Positions 1 to 7,683 of a stretch of 60,532 bases of DNA are shown here, piece by piece. Made by a program: the position numbers and the translations under genes. The stretch's first letter is position 1. Each line of letters begins with the position of its first letter. The stretch is taken from the NCBI GenBank assembly GCA_030149295.1, contig JASBRV010000003.1, forward strand, positions 1 to 60,532, read 5' to 3'. The notes under the pieces are model-generated. The model did not search any database, was not told where the DNA came from, and saw nothing but the letters and a program-made list of their open reading frames with translations. The stretch comes from Bacteriovoracales bacterium. Lineage in GTDB: Bacteria; Bdellovibrionota; Bacteriovoracia; Bacteriovoracales; Bacteriovoracaceae.

Positions 1-34
1 TACGGATCGGCTCGGTCTATCCAGACCTTGAGTA

Positions 35-1456
35 TTATGATTCTGATGTCTGTAATTGCGGTACTTTAGAACCAATGAAGTAAGTCAGCATACCAACAAC
101 AATTCCTGGCGCGACTTCGTACATCGCCTCTGAAAGACCTGCACTTTTCCACATCAAAGTAGCAGAGATGCCAAAAACAATCATGGCAATACCTAGTGGC
201 TCGCTAATTTTTTTATCGAGAGCATAGAGAAAGAGAAGGGGACCAAAAGAGGCTGCGAGAATACTCCAGGAAAAGACCACAAGTTCAAACACATTTGAGC
301 CACCATAAAGGGCGACAAAAAGGGCTATTAGAGTAACTGCTGCTGTAGCAAATTTAGTAGCGTAAAGGTTGTCCTTTTTCTTGGGAACCAGATCTCTTGT
401 GAAAGCGGCACTACAGCTGAGAATTTGCGAGTCAGCAGTAGACATGGTTGCTGAGAAAAGACCCGCTAAGACTACGCCAATTAAAACATCTGGTAGTAAT
501 TGTTGCGACATTGTCGGCAGTGCGAGTTCAGCATCAAAAGCTCCGGTCTCAGGAAGGATGACTCTTGAGACGAGACCAACGCCGTAGGTGAGAATGGTAA
601 AGATAATGTAGAAAGAATAATAATAGGTTTGCGTCTTTTTCATATTATTGGTGTCATCAATGGTCATAAAACGAATCATGATATGGGGTTGTCCAATGAC
701 TCCTAGTCCCGCAAAAACCCATCCTAGAACAAAGAGAGTGATACCAACGGAATTGTCCCAAGGGAGTCCCGTGGGCATGATAGAGAGATAGGTTGGCGAG
801 ATTTTATCAAGTTGAGTAAAAAGCGCATTAAGGCCTCCAGCATTTTGGACACCAACAATAAAGAGCATTCCCATGGCGATCATCATAACGAAGCTTTGAG
901 CGGCATCTGTCCAAATGGAAGCGCGAATACCTCCGGACATGCAATAAGCAAAAACGATACAAGCTCCAATAATAGCTCCAGTATTGTAGTCCCAGTCAAA
1001 GAGTACATGAAGAGCTTTAGAGCCAGCTTTGAATTGAGCTGCAGCGTAAACACCTAAAAAGAGAACCGTAATAATTCCTACAATAAAGCGAAGCTTTCTG
1101 TAGTCGGTTCCATGCCAGCGAGATAGAACACCGCCAAAACTTAGGAGGTTTTGTTTTTCAGTATTGTCTCGCAATTTTTTGTGAACAAACGAGGCCATTA
1201 ACAGGTCTCCTGTAATCCAGCCAATCATGAGCCAAATAGATTGCAGGCCTGAGGTATAGGTAAAACCAATGAGGCCGATGAACATATAGCCTGAGTTGTT
1301 TGTTGCTACTGCTGAGAGGGCAGCTAACCACGGAGGAATGTCGTGACCAGCTAAAAGATAATCAGAGTTACTTTTTTTACTTACTAACGAGGAAGAGACT
1401 CCAATGAGCACAAAAATCCCCAGGAAAAAGAGAAAACTTATAACGACAGTAGACAA
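35..1456 (-). CDS. Sodium:solute symporter, PutP-like
   Basis: A 473-residue inner-membrane protein of the sodium:solute symporter (SSF) family, closest in appearance to the sodium/proline carrier PutP. It has the usual row of about 12-13 hydrophobic segments. Recognisable SSF stretches are ATNNSGYMFIG near residue 51, GGIRASIWTDAAQSF near residue 175 and STADSQILSCSAAFTRDL near residue 340. The length is normal for the family. The start is TTG, supported by a strong GAGGAGG ribosome site about 8 bases upstream. It lies about 100 bases downstream of the P-loop gene on the same strand. The substrate is inferred to be proline or a similar small solute; the exact substrate cannot be read from the sequence. 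Confidence 0.9.
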   Translation of the reverse strand: MSTVVISFLFFLGIFVLIGVSSSLVSKKSNSDYLLAGHDIPPWLAALSAVATNNSGYMFIGLIGFTYTSGLQSIWLMIGWITGDLLMASFVHKKLRDNTEKQNLLSFGGVLSRWHGTDYRKLRFIVGIITVLFLGVYAAAQFKAGSKALHVLFDWDYNTGAIIGACIVFAYCMSGGIRASIWTDAAQSFVMMIAMGMLFIVGVQNAGGLNALFTQLDKISPTYLSIMPTGLPWDNSVGITLFVLGWVFAGLGVIGQPHIMIRFMTIDDTNNMKKTQTYYYSFYIIFTILTYGVGLVSRVILPETGAFDAELALPTMSQQLLPDVLIGVVLAGLFSATMSTADSQILSCSAAFTRDLVPKKKDNLYATKFATAAVTLIALFVALYGGSNVFELVVFSWSILAASFGPLLFLYALDKKISEPLGIAMIVFGISATLMWKSAGLSEAMYEVAPGIVVGMLTYFIGSKVPQLQTSES

Positions 1457-1557
1457 GAGTGGCCTCCTCGAAGAATTAATCTTAGGTATAGAAATTGATT
1501 AGATAACTAACCCACTATATCAAGACTTCGAACGAAGTAGACTCGGAATTGATTTGG

Positions 1558-2130
1558 TTAGGATTTTCCTAACACCTCACGAATCGTTTCTAATCCTGCC
1601 ATGACTTTATCAATAAAGCTGTCTTGGCTTGAAATAAAGTGAAAATTGGGGTGTTGAGACCAAACAGATTTTAGTTTTTTGTCTAACTCTATGGCCTGCT
1701 TCTGGCCTTCGGTTCGTTGAGGATTGTTACTGCGTATATCGCTACCACCTGCAGCACCAGTTTCAAAAAAAATAACCGCATCGTATCGTGAAACTTCCTT
1801 TTCAAAAGAGGTGCTAGCTACTTGGAAAAACTCATCGAGTTCTCCCGGCCAGTAAGCAAAGCTATCAAGAGTTCCCCTGTCGCATAAAAGACAGTGCTCT
1901 GGGTTTCTTAAAGCGAAAATATCTTCGAGCTGTATTTGTAGGAGGTAAATGGATTGTTGAGTCATTTTGAGTTCGTCAGCATTACTGCCTCGAGGAAAGC
2001 CATGCTCAAAAAGAATGGTGGCTGCCTCTGGTACAATGGTTAAATTTTTAACAAATTCACGACGAAAGAGATCAAGGGCCGTTGTTTTGCCGCCTCCAGG
2101 ACCTCCAGTAAGAACAATTTTTTTTCCCAT
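1558..2130 (-). CDS. P-loop ATPase/kinase-like protein (AAA_28 type)
   Basis: A protein of about 190 residues with a Walker A loop GGPGGGKTT close to the N-terminus and a later LLCDRGTLDS segment resembling the DRG/D motif of nucleoside-kinase-like P-loop proteins. The overall shape fits the AAA_28 (TTD14-like) family, whose cellular role in bacteria is not settled. A start 10 codons further upstream is possible, but the ATG at 2130 has a good AGGTGA site just ahead and places the P-loop at the usual distance from the N-terminus. It is divergent from the glycosyltransferase gene, with about 65 bases between the two starts. Family assignment is fairly secure; function is unknown. Confidence 0.8.
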   Translation of the reverse strand: MGKKIVLTGGPGGGKTTALDLFRREFVKNLTIVPEAATILFEHGFPRGSNADELKMTQQSIYLLQIQLEDIFALRNPEHCLLCDRGTLDSFAYWPGELDEFFQVASTSFEKEVSRYDAVIFFETGAAGGSDIRSNNPQRTEGQKQAIELDKKLKSVWSQHPNFHFISSQDSFIDKVMAGLETIREVLGKS

Positions 2131-2197
2131 ATCTTCACCTGTGCTTTTTCTATACCTCATGAGTATAATGGTCTTATAAGAGTGAGGGTAGCTTTTC

Positions 2198-3166
2198 GTG
2201 AAAATTGTTTTTCATCATCATGGCATTTTGCCAGTTCTAAAATACGGTGGCATTGAGAGAATCCTTTTTTGGCATATGAAGGAACTCGCCAAAAGAGGGC
2301 ATAAAGTTGTTCTTTTTGGGGGGAAAGGCTCTGATGTTGAGCGATATGGAATTGAATTTCATGAAGCTCCCCAGAGCACTGAAGAGTTTGAAGAACAGAT
2401 CCCCGATGATGCGGACTTGGTTCATTTAACCTTTAATTATACCTTCAAAAAACGAGAGATTCCCTGTCTTATCAATATTCAAGGCAACGGCCAACCAGGA
2501 GAGGAATTTCCTCTCAATACTGTTTTTGTGTCCAAGCGCCATGCTAAAAATCATAGCAGTGAGACCTTTATTTATAATGCCATTGATTTAGAAGAGTACC
2601 CCTATGAATCAAGACCCTTTCAACTCAATGACCTCATGTTTTTGGCGAAAGGGTCTTGGAGCGTAAAAAATCTTAAGCAATGCGTTTGGCTAGCAAAGAA
2701 ATCAAAAAAGAAATTGCATATTGCTGGTGGAAAAACCTTGATTCCTTCGCGCTATATTCAATCTTATGGCATGGTCGGAGGAGTTGAGAAGTTAAGCATC
2801 TTGAAAAAGACCGATGCTCTTCTTTTTCCTGTGCGCTGGCATGAGCCTTTTGGGATTGCCATTATTGAGGCCATGGCCATGGGCAGTCCCGTTTTTGGCT
2901 CTCCCTATGGAAGTCTGCCCGAGCTTATTGGGGAGGAATGTGGTTTCGTCGGAAATAATAAAGAAGAGCTTTTAGAGGCACTAATCTCTAATAAAAAGTT
3001 TGATCGTGATGCGATTCGTGCTTATGTTGAAAAGTTCTTTTCGATTGAAGTCCTTACTGATGCCTATCTTTTGCATTATGAAAAGATTCTTGCTGGAGAG
3101 AGCCTCAATAAAAATAACCCTACTTGGGTGGAAGAAAAGCCACCTTTAGATTTACTGCCTTTTTAG
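2198..3166 (+). CDS. Glycosyltransferase family 4 (GT-B fold)
   Basis: A 322-residue cytoplasmic glycosyltransferase of the GT4/GT-B type. The N-terminal half has an early glycine turn (LKYGGIERI) typical of sugar-acceptor domains. The C-terminal half carries the nucleotide-sugar site with the EX7E pattern in EPFGIAIIEAMAMGSPV near residue 225, followed by GSPYGSLPELI. It is somewhat shorter than many GT4 enzymes (350-400 residues) but both half-domains are present. The start is GTG; no better start lies near. The donor and acceptor are not identifiable. It is followed 35 bases later by the HATPase gene and may share its transcript. Confidence 0.85.
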   Translation: MKIVFHHHGILPVLKYGGIERILFWHMKELAKRGHKVVLFGGKGSDVERYGIEFHEAPQSTEEFEEQIPDDADLVHLTFNYTFKKREIPCLINIQGNGQPGEEFPLNTVFVSKRHAKNHSSETFIYNAIDLEEYPYESRPFQLNDLMFLAKGSWSVKNLKQCVWLAKKSKKKLHIAGGKTLIPSRYIQSYGMVGGVEKLSILKKTDALLFPVRWHEPFGIAIIEAMAMGSPVFGSPYGSLPELIGEECGFVGNNKEELLEALISNKKFDRDAIRAYVEKFFSIEVLTDAYLLHYEKILAGESLNKNNPTWVEEKPPLDLLPF

Positions 3167-3201
3167 TAAAATAATCTTAAATATTTTCGGAGAATTTTTT
3201 A

Positions 3202-3795
3202 ATGGTTGATGAAAAAAGTTTAGCTGCAGAAATCAGAAAAGAGCTTAATTCCATAAAAAGAGATTTGGATGAAGGTCTTAAAGCGAATGATCCGGCGAAA
3301 CTTGAAGAGAAAGTCAAAAACTCTTCTGACATTTTGCAAGAGCTCTCTCATTTTTGTGGTGAAGTCGTAGGCCCCGATAAAAAAATGCAAATGTCCGTGA
3401 ATGTTTATTTGAAAGATATTATCTCTATCTGGAAGAAGAAGTTCTGGAGTATTGATATCGTGGGAACATCTGAAGGTTCTCTTGAAATCACTTGCTCAAA
3501 GTTGATGTTTAAAAGAGCTATGGAAAACTTAATTCTCAACTCCATGGAAGCCGGTGCTTCTGAGGTTGTTATTAAAGTAACATCAGAAGGAATTATTTTT
3601 AAGGACGATGGTGATGGTATTAGCCCTGAAGATGCCGCTGAAATTAAAGAACGAGGGACTACCAAAGAGAAGGGGCGAGGATATGGTTTGGGCATTGTAC
3701 GAGGTTTTTTAAAACCTTTAGGGTGGTCTCTTAAATTAGAAAATAATAAAGATGGTGAAGGTTTGTGTGTCACCTTAAAAAAAGGGGCTGCTTAA
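3202..3795 (+). CDS. Minimal histidine-kinase-type ATPase (HATPase only)
   Basis: A 197-residue protein whose C-terminal half is a histidine-kinase ATP-binding domain: N-box ENLILNSMEAGA near residue 110, G1 box DDGDGISPED near 136 and G2 box GYGLGIV near 160. The N-terminal half is predicted helical but I see no clear phosphoacceptor H-box, no sensor domain and no membrane segment. It could be an anti-sigma-type kinase, a split sensor kinase or a degenerate kinase. The ATG at 3202 follows a GGAGAA ribosome site. The stop codon lies inside the hairpin of the opposing terminator at 3777-3804. Confidence 0.8.
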   Translation: MVDEKSLAAEIRKELNSIKRDLDEGLKANDPAKLEEKVKNSSDILQELSHFCGEVVGPDKKMQMSVNVYLKDIISIWKKKFWSIDIVGTSEGSLEITCSKLMFKRAMENLILNSMEAGASEVVIKVTSEGIIFKDDGDGISPEDAAEIKERGTTKEKGRGYGLGIVRGFLKPLGWSLKLENNKDGEGLCVTLKKGAA

Positions 3796-3804
3796 AACAG
3801 CCCC
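3777..3804 (-). terminator. Rho-independent terminator between convergent genes
   Basis: The 7-bp stem GGGGCTG/CAGCCCC (3784-3790 with 3798-3804) is flanked on the left by seven A residues. On the minus strand this reads as a GC stem followed by a T run, so it should end transcription from the 3833-5295 operon. It overlaps the last codons of the HATPase gene. Confidence 0.8.
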
Positions 3805-3832
3805 AATCTTATGAAATTTTGATCGAAATAAA

Positions 3833-4360
3833 TTAAAGCTGAGAAAGCTTTGAAAGAGCGAATGCCGCGTCTTTGCTAAGAGCTCCTGCGTATTCAGTCC
3901 AAAGAGCACCAGCTGCTTCAAATCTCTCTTGGTTGTCCTCAATACTTGCTGTTTCATCAGCAATAAGATCTTTAAGAGAGTTGATTTCTTCAATTTCATT
4001 TTGAAAAGCGAGAACCTCTGAATCAGTAAGTTCAGCCTTTTCAATTTGCTCAGAAGTAAGTTGTGCAGAAAGATCTGCTCTACCGTTGTCATCGAGAAGA
4101 ACGAGACCAGCAAGTAAGAAGGCAGGATAAGTGATAACTCGATAAGTGATGTAAGTCGTTCTTGTGAAACCTCCACGACGTCCATAACGACGATAAGTTG
4201 TGGTTCTACCATCGACAATCCAGATCTGTGAAAGGTCCATCAGGGCTAGACCAGCGATCGCCGTAGCAGATGAGTCAGTGGCCAGACCAACAACGGCGTG
4301 ACTTGGTTGAGTGAATACGAGTGCCATAAGTAGGGCACAGCTTGAAAGTAGTTTTTTCAT
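3833..4360 (-). CDS. Exported protein of unknown family
   Basis: A 175-residue protein with a clear signal peptide (MKKLLSSCALLMALVFTQ, likely cut after HA near residue 22). The mature part has an Ala/Leu-rich segment, an Arg/Tyr-rich patch (TTYRRYGRRGGFTRTTYI) near residue 53, a hydrophobic segment (YPAFLLAGLVLL) and an acidic helical C-terminal half. I do not recognise the family. The gene is translationally coupled (TAATG overlap) to the upstream caspase/CHAT-like gene, with an AGGAG ribosome site inside that gene's end, so the two products probably work together in the envelope. Confidence 0.75.
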   Translation of the reverse strand: MKKLLSSCALLMALVFTQPSHAVVGLATDSSATAIAGLALMDLSQIWIVDGRTTTYRRYGRRGGFTRTTYITYRVITYPAFLLAGLVLLDDNGRADLSAQLTSEQIEKAELTDSEVLAFQNEIEEINSLKDLIADETASIEDNQERFEAAGALWTEYAGALSKDAAFALSKLSQL

Positions 4361-5295
4361 TAGTCTTCTCCTTTAAATTGATATATATGTTTTCCAATAC
4401 CAATGGGTTTACCGTCTTTGGTTTTAAATAGCTCCCAACTTCCGATAAGAGCGTCTGTTTGTGATGTGATGGTGAGTCGCCCTAAATGAGGATTAACAGG
4501 GGCAGGGGAGGCGAAGCCCGTGTCCGCAATAATTTTGTAATCAAAACGAGTTGATCCACGCTTTAATTTGGCGACAAGATATTGATCTTCTTTAGATGCC
4601 GGTAAAAATCCGACGAGATTCTTTTTTTGTAGTATTTGAATGCTATCCATTTTTTTGTCTGTGCTGTTTTTTCTTTCAATAAGAACGGGAAAGTCTTCTG
4701 TTGTTGTCTCAATTGGAAGAGTATCAAAGAAGGTCGAATCAGATTCAATCCTTCCTTCTAAATCTTTCATCGCCAAACGTAAGCCTTTTCTTGCAGCCGT
4801 TCTTACTTTGCGACCAAAGGTTGTAAGAGAAGCATGATCTTTAAACCAGCCTTGTTCTTTCCACTCTTCAAGGAAGAGTTCGCCACGACAGCCAACGAGT
4901 CCTAAGAACTTAAGTCCGGGATGAGCCGCTTGAAAAAGACTTTTAAGGTCTCTATTTTTGAAGTCGATAATCGAGCGACTTTGAGCAATTCCGTTGTCAC
5001 TAAAACCAGCATGTCCTACCCAGATAAGAGCTTTCACTTCAGGGTCGCTAAGGTGTTGATAAAGATCTTGGGGGGTAGCAAGGTGCTTAATGATAATTTC
5101 TTGCTCTTTTGCATAATGAGGAAATTTTTTAAGCGACTTATAAAAGCGCTCTTCTAATTTTTCATTAATATTCCAAGAGCGAAAGCGCAGGGGAGGGCGA
5201 TTTTCATCGGGGTCCAAACTCGTTAAGAGGACCATCTTTCCAAGAACGGAAATATTGATAAATAGGGCACATACACATAGCACGATATTTTTCAT
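4360..5295 (-). CDS. Exported protein with possible caspase/CHAT-like core
   Basis: About 311 residues from the ATG at 5295, which opens a typical signal peptide (MKNIVLCVCALFINISVLG); the longer upstream reading frame has no support. The mature N-terminal half contains ALIWVGHAGFSDNG and, about 45 residues later, LKFLGLVGCRGE. A His-Gly at the end of one strand and a Cys at the end of the next is the arrangement of the catalytic dyad in clan CD peptidases (caspase, clostripain, CHAT). This is inference from pattern only; no CHAT or caspase domain can be confirmed here. The C-terminal 100 residues look beta-rich. It is first in an operon with the 3833-4360 exported gene and divergent from 5399. 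Confidence 0.65.
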   Translation of the reverse strand: MKNIVLCVCALFINISVLGKMVLLTSLDPDENRPPLRFRSWNINEKLEERFYKSLKKFPHYAKEQEIIIKHLATPQDLYQHLSDPEVKALIWVGHAGFSDNGIAQSRSIIDFKNRDLKSLFQAAHPGLKFLGLVGCRGELFLEEWKEQGWFKDHASLTTFGRKVRTAARKGLRLAMKDLEGRIESDSTFFDTLPIETTTEDFPVLIERKNSTDKKMDSIQILQKKNLVGFLPASKEDQYLVAKLKRGSTRFDYKIIADTGFASPAPVNPHLGRLTITSQTDALIGSWELFKTKDGKPIGIGKHIYQFKGED

Positions 5296-5398
5296 GAGAG
5301 GGGGGTGTATCATGCTGCTTCGCGCATCAGCAATGGAGGGGATAAAGTCTACACAGTTCTTGTTGTGGCACACCTCTTTTAAGAGTAAGGTGAAGAGT

Positions 5399-5773
5399 AT
5401 GGAGTGCCCCACAATTAGTGATTTCAAGGACTTTCTAAGGGATATTAAGACCCGTCTCAATCGCTATGATTATATAAACCCCCATTACAATAAGAGGCGA
5501 AAAGCGCAGCCTTACAAATCTGTGTATTTAATGATGGGGAATCGATATAATCTCTTTAGTATTTATGAGGATACTGAAATCGAGGCCATAGGCCAGCTAG
5601 CATCGTTTTTGGAAGATTACCTAGATGGTCTTTATCCAGAGCTTAAAGCTCCTTTTGAAATGGTCCCTAGTCAACGAGGTAAGCTTCTTAAGCCAATGGC
5701 ACTCAAACGGATCTCTGGTCTTTATATTGTTTGGCAGGGCAAGGCCACCAATCCGGAAAAAGGCGAATATTGA
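5399..5773 (+). CDS. Hypothetical cytoplasmic protein
   Basis: A 124-residue protein of no family I recognise. The reading frame is open further upstream, but the ATG at 5399 has an AGGTGA site just ahead and avoids overlap with the divergent exported gene. The sequence is soluble and mixed alpha/beta, with many Tyr and basic residues in the first 40 positions. Its stop overlaps the start of the next gene (TGATG), so the two are translationally coupled. Confidence 0.65.
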   Translation: MECPTISDFKDFLRDIKTRLNRYDYINPHYNKRRKAQPYKSVYLMMGNRYNLFSIYEDTEIEAIGQLASFLEDYLDGLYPELKAPFEMVPSQRGKLLKPMALKRISGLYIVWQGKATNPEKGEY

Positions 5774-5967
5774 TGGAAGAAGAAAAAATCGCAGAATACC
5801 TTCACGACGTGACCAATAAGGGAGTTGCCTGTCAGAGCTACCTGCGTCTTCTCAAAAGAAGTGAAAGCCTAACGGCTAAAGATAGAGAATTGCTTGAAAA
5901 GGCGTATGACGAGTTGATGGAAACATTTAAGGTTATCAAAGATTTTCGCGCCCAACTTAAAAGATAG
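5773..5967 (+). CDS. Small protein resembling a kinase dimerisation helix pair
   Basis: A 64-residue, fully helical protein coupled to the preceding gene by a TGATG overlap. The first helix contains YLHDVTNKGVACQSYLRLL, which resembles the H-box of histidine-kinase dimerisation/phosphotransfer domains (His followed by an acidic residue, then a hydrophobic heptad). The remainder could be the second helix of the pair. No ATPase domain is attached. It may be a stand-alone phosphotransfer or dimerisation module, or the likeness may be accidental. Confidence 0.6.
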   Translation: MEEEKIAEYLHDVTNKGVACQSYLRLLKRSESLTAKDRELLEKAYDELMETFKVIKDFRAQLKR

Positions 5968-6073
5968 AGAAATCTCGTCCATTTACCCATTAAATTGGCA
6001 TATTCTAGAAAATAAAATCATTTAATATCTTGAATTTTCGTGCCGTCTAATATTGATCGATACTATATCGAGG

Positions 6074-6589
6074 ATGAAATTTGAAATAAACACAGAGTTA
6101 ACCCTTTCGGCAGAAGTGGAGAAGGTCGTAAGGTCCCAGCGAGTCTTTGCGTTAGGTTCAGATCAAGAAATGAGCATAACGAATGTTGATTGCTCTTTAA
6201 TCGTGATGAACTTTATATTGGGGTCTTGGTGTCCCATGTGTATGAATCACATTATTGCCATATCCAAAGTTCTTCTCGAAATGGAAAAGAAAAATTTTAG
6301 GATCTTGATTGTGACGACAGAGAAAGAAAAGTCGCTGCGTGATTCTCTACAAAAGGTTGCTGAGGGAGGATTCAACTCTTCTAATTTGCTTTTTATACCT
6401 GGGGCCTCAAAAGATCTGCTAAACTCTTTCTCATTAAGAATTCCGCTTTTTGGTTTTTCAAAACCTGCTACTTTTCTCATAGAGGATTTGAAAAAGGTGA
6501 AAATGTTATCAAAAGGAATTCCAAACAAAGAGAAAGTTGCCTGCGATTTAGCGGGGTACTTTGGAACAAAAAGTTTAGAAGCGGCTTGA
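6074..6589 (+). CDS. Thioredoxin-fold redox protein with CPMC motif
   Basis: About 171 residues with a thioredoxin-like fold of the AhpC/TSA-redoxin group. The key site is FILGSWCPMCMNHI near residue 50, a CxxC dithiol at the start of the first core helix, followed by alternating strands and helices (NFRILIVTTEKEK) and a proline-containing loop (FSKPATFLI) in the cis-Pro region. No signal peptide is visible, so it should act in the cytoplasm. The start is uncertain: a TTG at 6053 would add seven residues, and neither site has a well-spaced ribosome site. Confidence 0.75.
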   Translation: MKFEINTELTLSAEVEKVVRSQRVFALGSDQEMSITNVDCSLIVMNFILGSWCPMCMNHIIAISKVLLEMEKKNFRILIVTTEKEKSLRDSLQKVAEGGFNSSNLLFIPGASKDLLNSFSLRIPLFGFSKPATFLIEDLKKVKMLSKGIPNKEKVACDLAGYFGTKSLEAA

Positions 6590-6599
6590 CCAAGGAAGT

Positions 6600-6622
6600 G
6601 TTATCGTCTTACCCCCGATAAC
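6600..6622. terminator. Weak hairpin between convergent genes
   Basis: An inverted repeat GTTATCG/CGATAAC (7-bp stem, 9-base loop) lies between the convergent redox and desaturase genes. The stem is not GC-rich and no clear T run follows on either strand, so it is a weak terminator candidate. Confidence 0.3.
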
Positions 6623-6652
6623 TAACCTTATGTGGGGTATAAGCATTTGAAA

Positions 6653-7573
6653 TTATTGACTTTTTATTACAAGTTCTTTGAGAACTTTGCCATATCCATC
6701 AAAGGTGTTTTGGGTGGGAAGGGCCTTGCGTTCTTTGAGAATTTTGTGGGCCTTTGGCAAATGATAAAAAGGAATGCCCACATAGAGGTGATGTTCGATG
6801 TGATAGTTCACATTGTGAGGGGCCACGAAAAAGGTTTGCCACCAATTAACGACCGTTCGCGAGCAAAGGGCTTGATTGTTGTTGGGCTTATAACCAGAGT
6901 GTTCAGCGATGCCGCGAATGCGAAGAAAAAGCTGCAGCCACGTCATTAAAGGCAAAAGCCATAAAAAGAAATAAAGCCACGGTCTTTGAAAGTAAGCAAA
7001 GAGCGCAAAGAAAAGTCCATTAGGTATAAGAATGGTCGCTGCCAGAAAAAGGGGTGATTGCTTTTTTTTACTCGCATTCTTTTTTTCTTTGGTGACCTCC
7101 CTCGCTCTCTTATGCTGACCATAGAGAAAGTAGTGAATGAACTTAAAGTAGCTCAGGCCAAAGAGATCGCGGCAAATTTTTCGAAAGAAACTCCCCTTCC
7201 CTATGGGATAACCTGCGATGAGAGAAAGATCGGGGTCCTCTTCTTGAAGAGGGACTTTGTGATGAAGTAAGTGATTTTTTTTGTAACTATCAGATGAAAA
7301 AAGAATCGGGCCAGCCACAAAGGCCTGAGAAATAAAGTCTGAAACCTTCGGTTGCGGGTGAAGCCTACGATGAGCTCCATCGTGCATAATAATGGCCAGA
7401 GCCAGTTGGGTGCGCGCGATAAAGGGAATCAAAAGAGCAATCACCCACCACTTGGGAAAAGCAATACCAATGGCAAAGAGGCTAAACAATAAGAGGTAAT
7501 CAAAAAAAAGGGCCAAGTAACCTTTCCAGGGAGAAAGTTGACTTAGCTCTTTGATTTCTTGGGGCTTTAACAT
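6653..7573 (-). CDS. Membrane fatty acid desaturase
   Basis: A membrane-bound di-iron desaturase of about 306 residues. The three histidine boxes are visible: HDGAHRR near residue 64, HLLHH near 103 and HIEHH near 255, with paired hydrophobic segments between. Family members introduce a double bond, or less often a hydroxyl or carotenoid modification, into acyl chains using O2 and a reduced electron carrier. The ATG at 7573 is preferred over a TTG five codons upstream. It is convergent with the redox gene and divergent from the hexosaminidase gene. The acyl substrate and bond position cannot be told. Confidence 0.88.
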   Translation of the reverse strand: MLKPQEIKELSQLSPWKGYLALFFDYLLLFSLFAIGIAFPKWWVIALLIPFIARTQLALAIIMHDGAHRRLHPQPKVSDFISQAFVAGPILFSSDSYKKNHLLHHKVPLQEEDPDLSLIAGYPIGKGSFFRKICRDLFGLSYFKFIHYFLYGQHKRAREVTKEKKNASKKKQSPLFLAATILIPNGLFFALFAYFQRPWLYFFLWLLPLMTWLQLFLRIRGIAEHSGYKPNNNQALCSRTVVNWWQTFFVAPHNVNYHIEHHLYVGIPFYHLPKAHKILKERKALPTQNTFDGYGKVLKELVIKSQ

Positions 7574-7622
7574 AAGCCCATTGTACAATTAATTGAAATT
7601 GGGTGTAATTTTTTTAATAGTG

Positions 7623-7651
7623 TTGCGTCAAGCACATGAATTTACTATGTT
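7623..7651 (+). promoter_or_regulatory. Candidate sigma-70 promoter for the GH3 gene
   Basis: TTGCGT at 7623-7628 and TATGTT at 7646-7651 are separated by 17 bases, a near-consensus housekeeping promoter. It lies 33 bases upstream of the ATG of the hexosaminidase gene. Confidence 0.5.
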
Positions 7652-7683
7652 CTTGGGCACCAACTGCAACCCAAGAAAGACCT

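Noticed and set aside
6632-6949. A 105-codon frame opposite the desaturase
   Set aside because: It is the antisense of the desaturase C-terminal region, which has clear histidine boxes.
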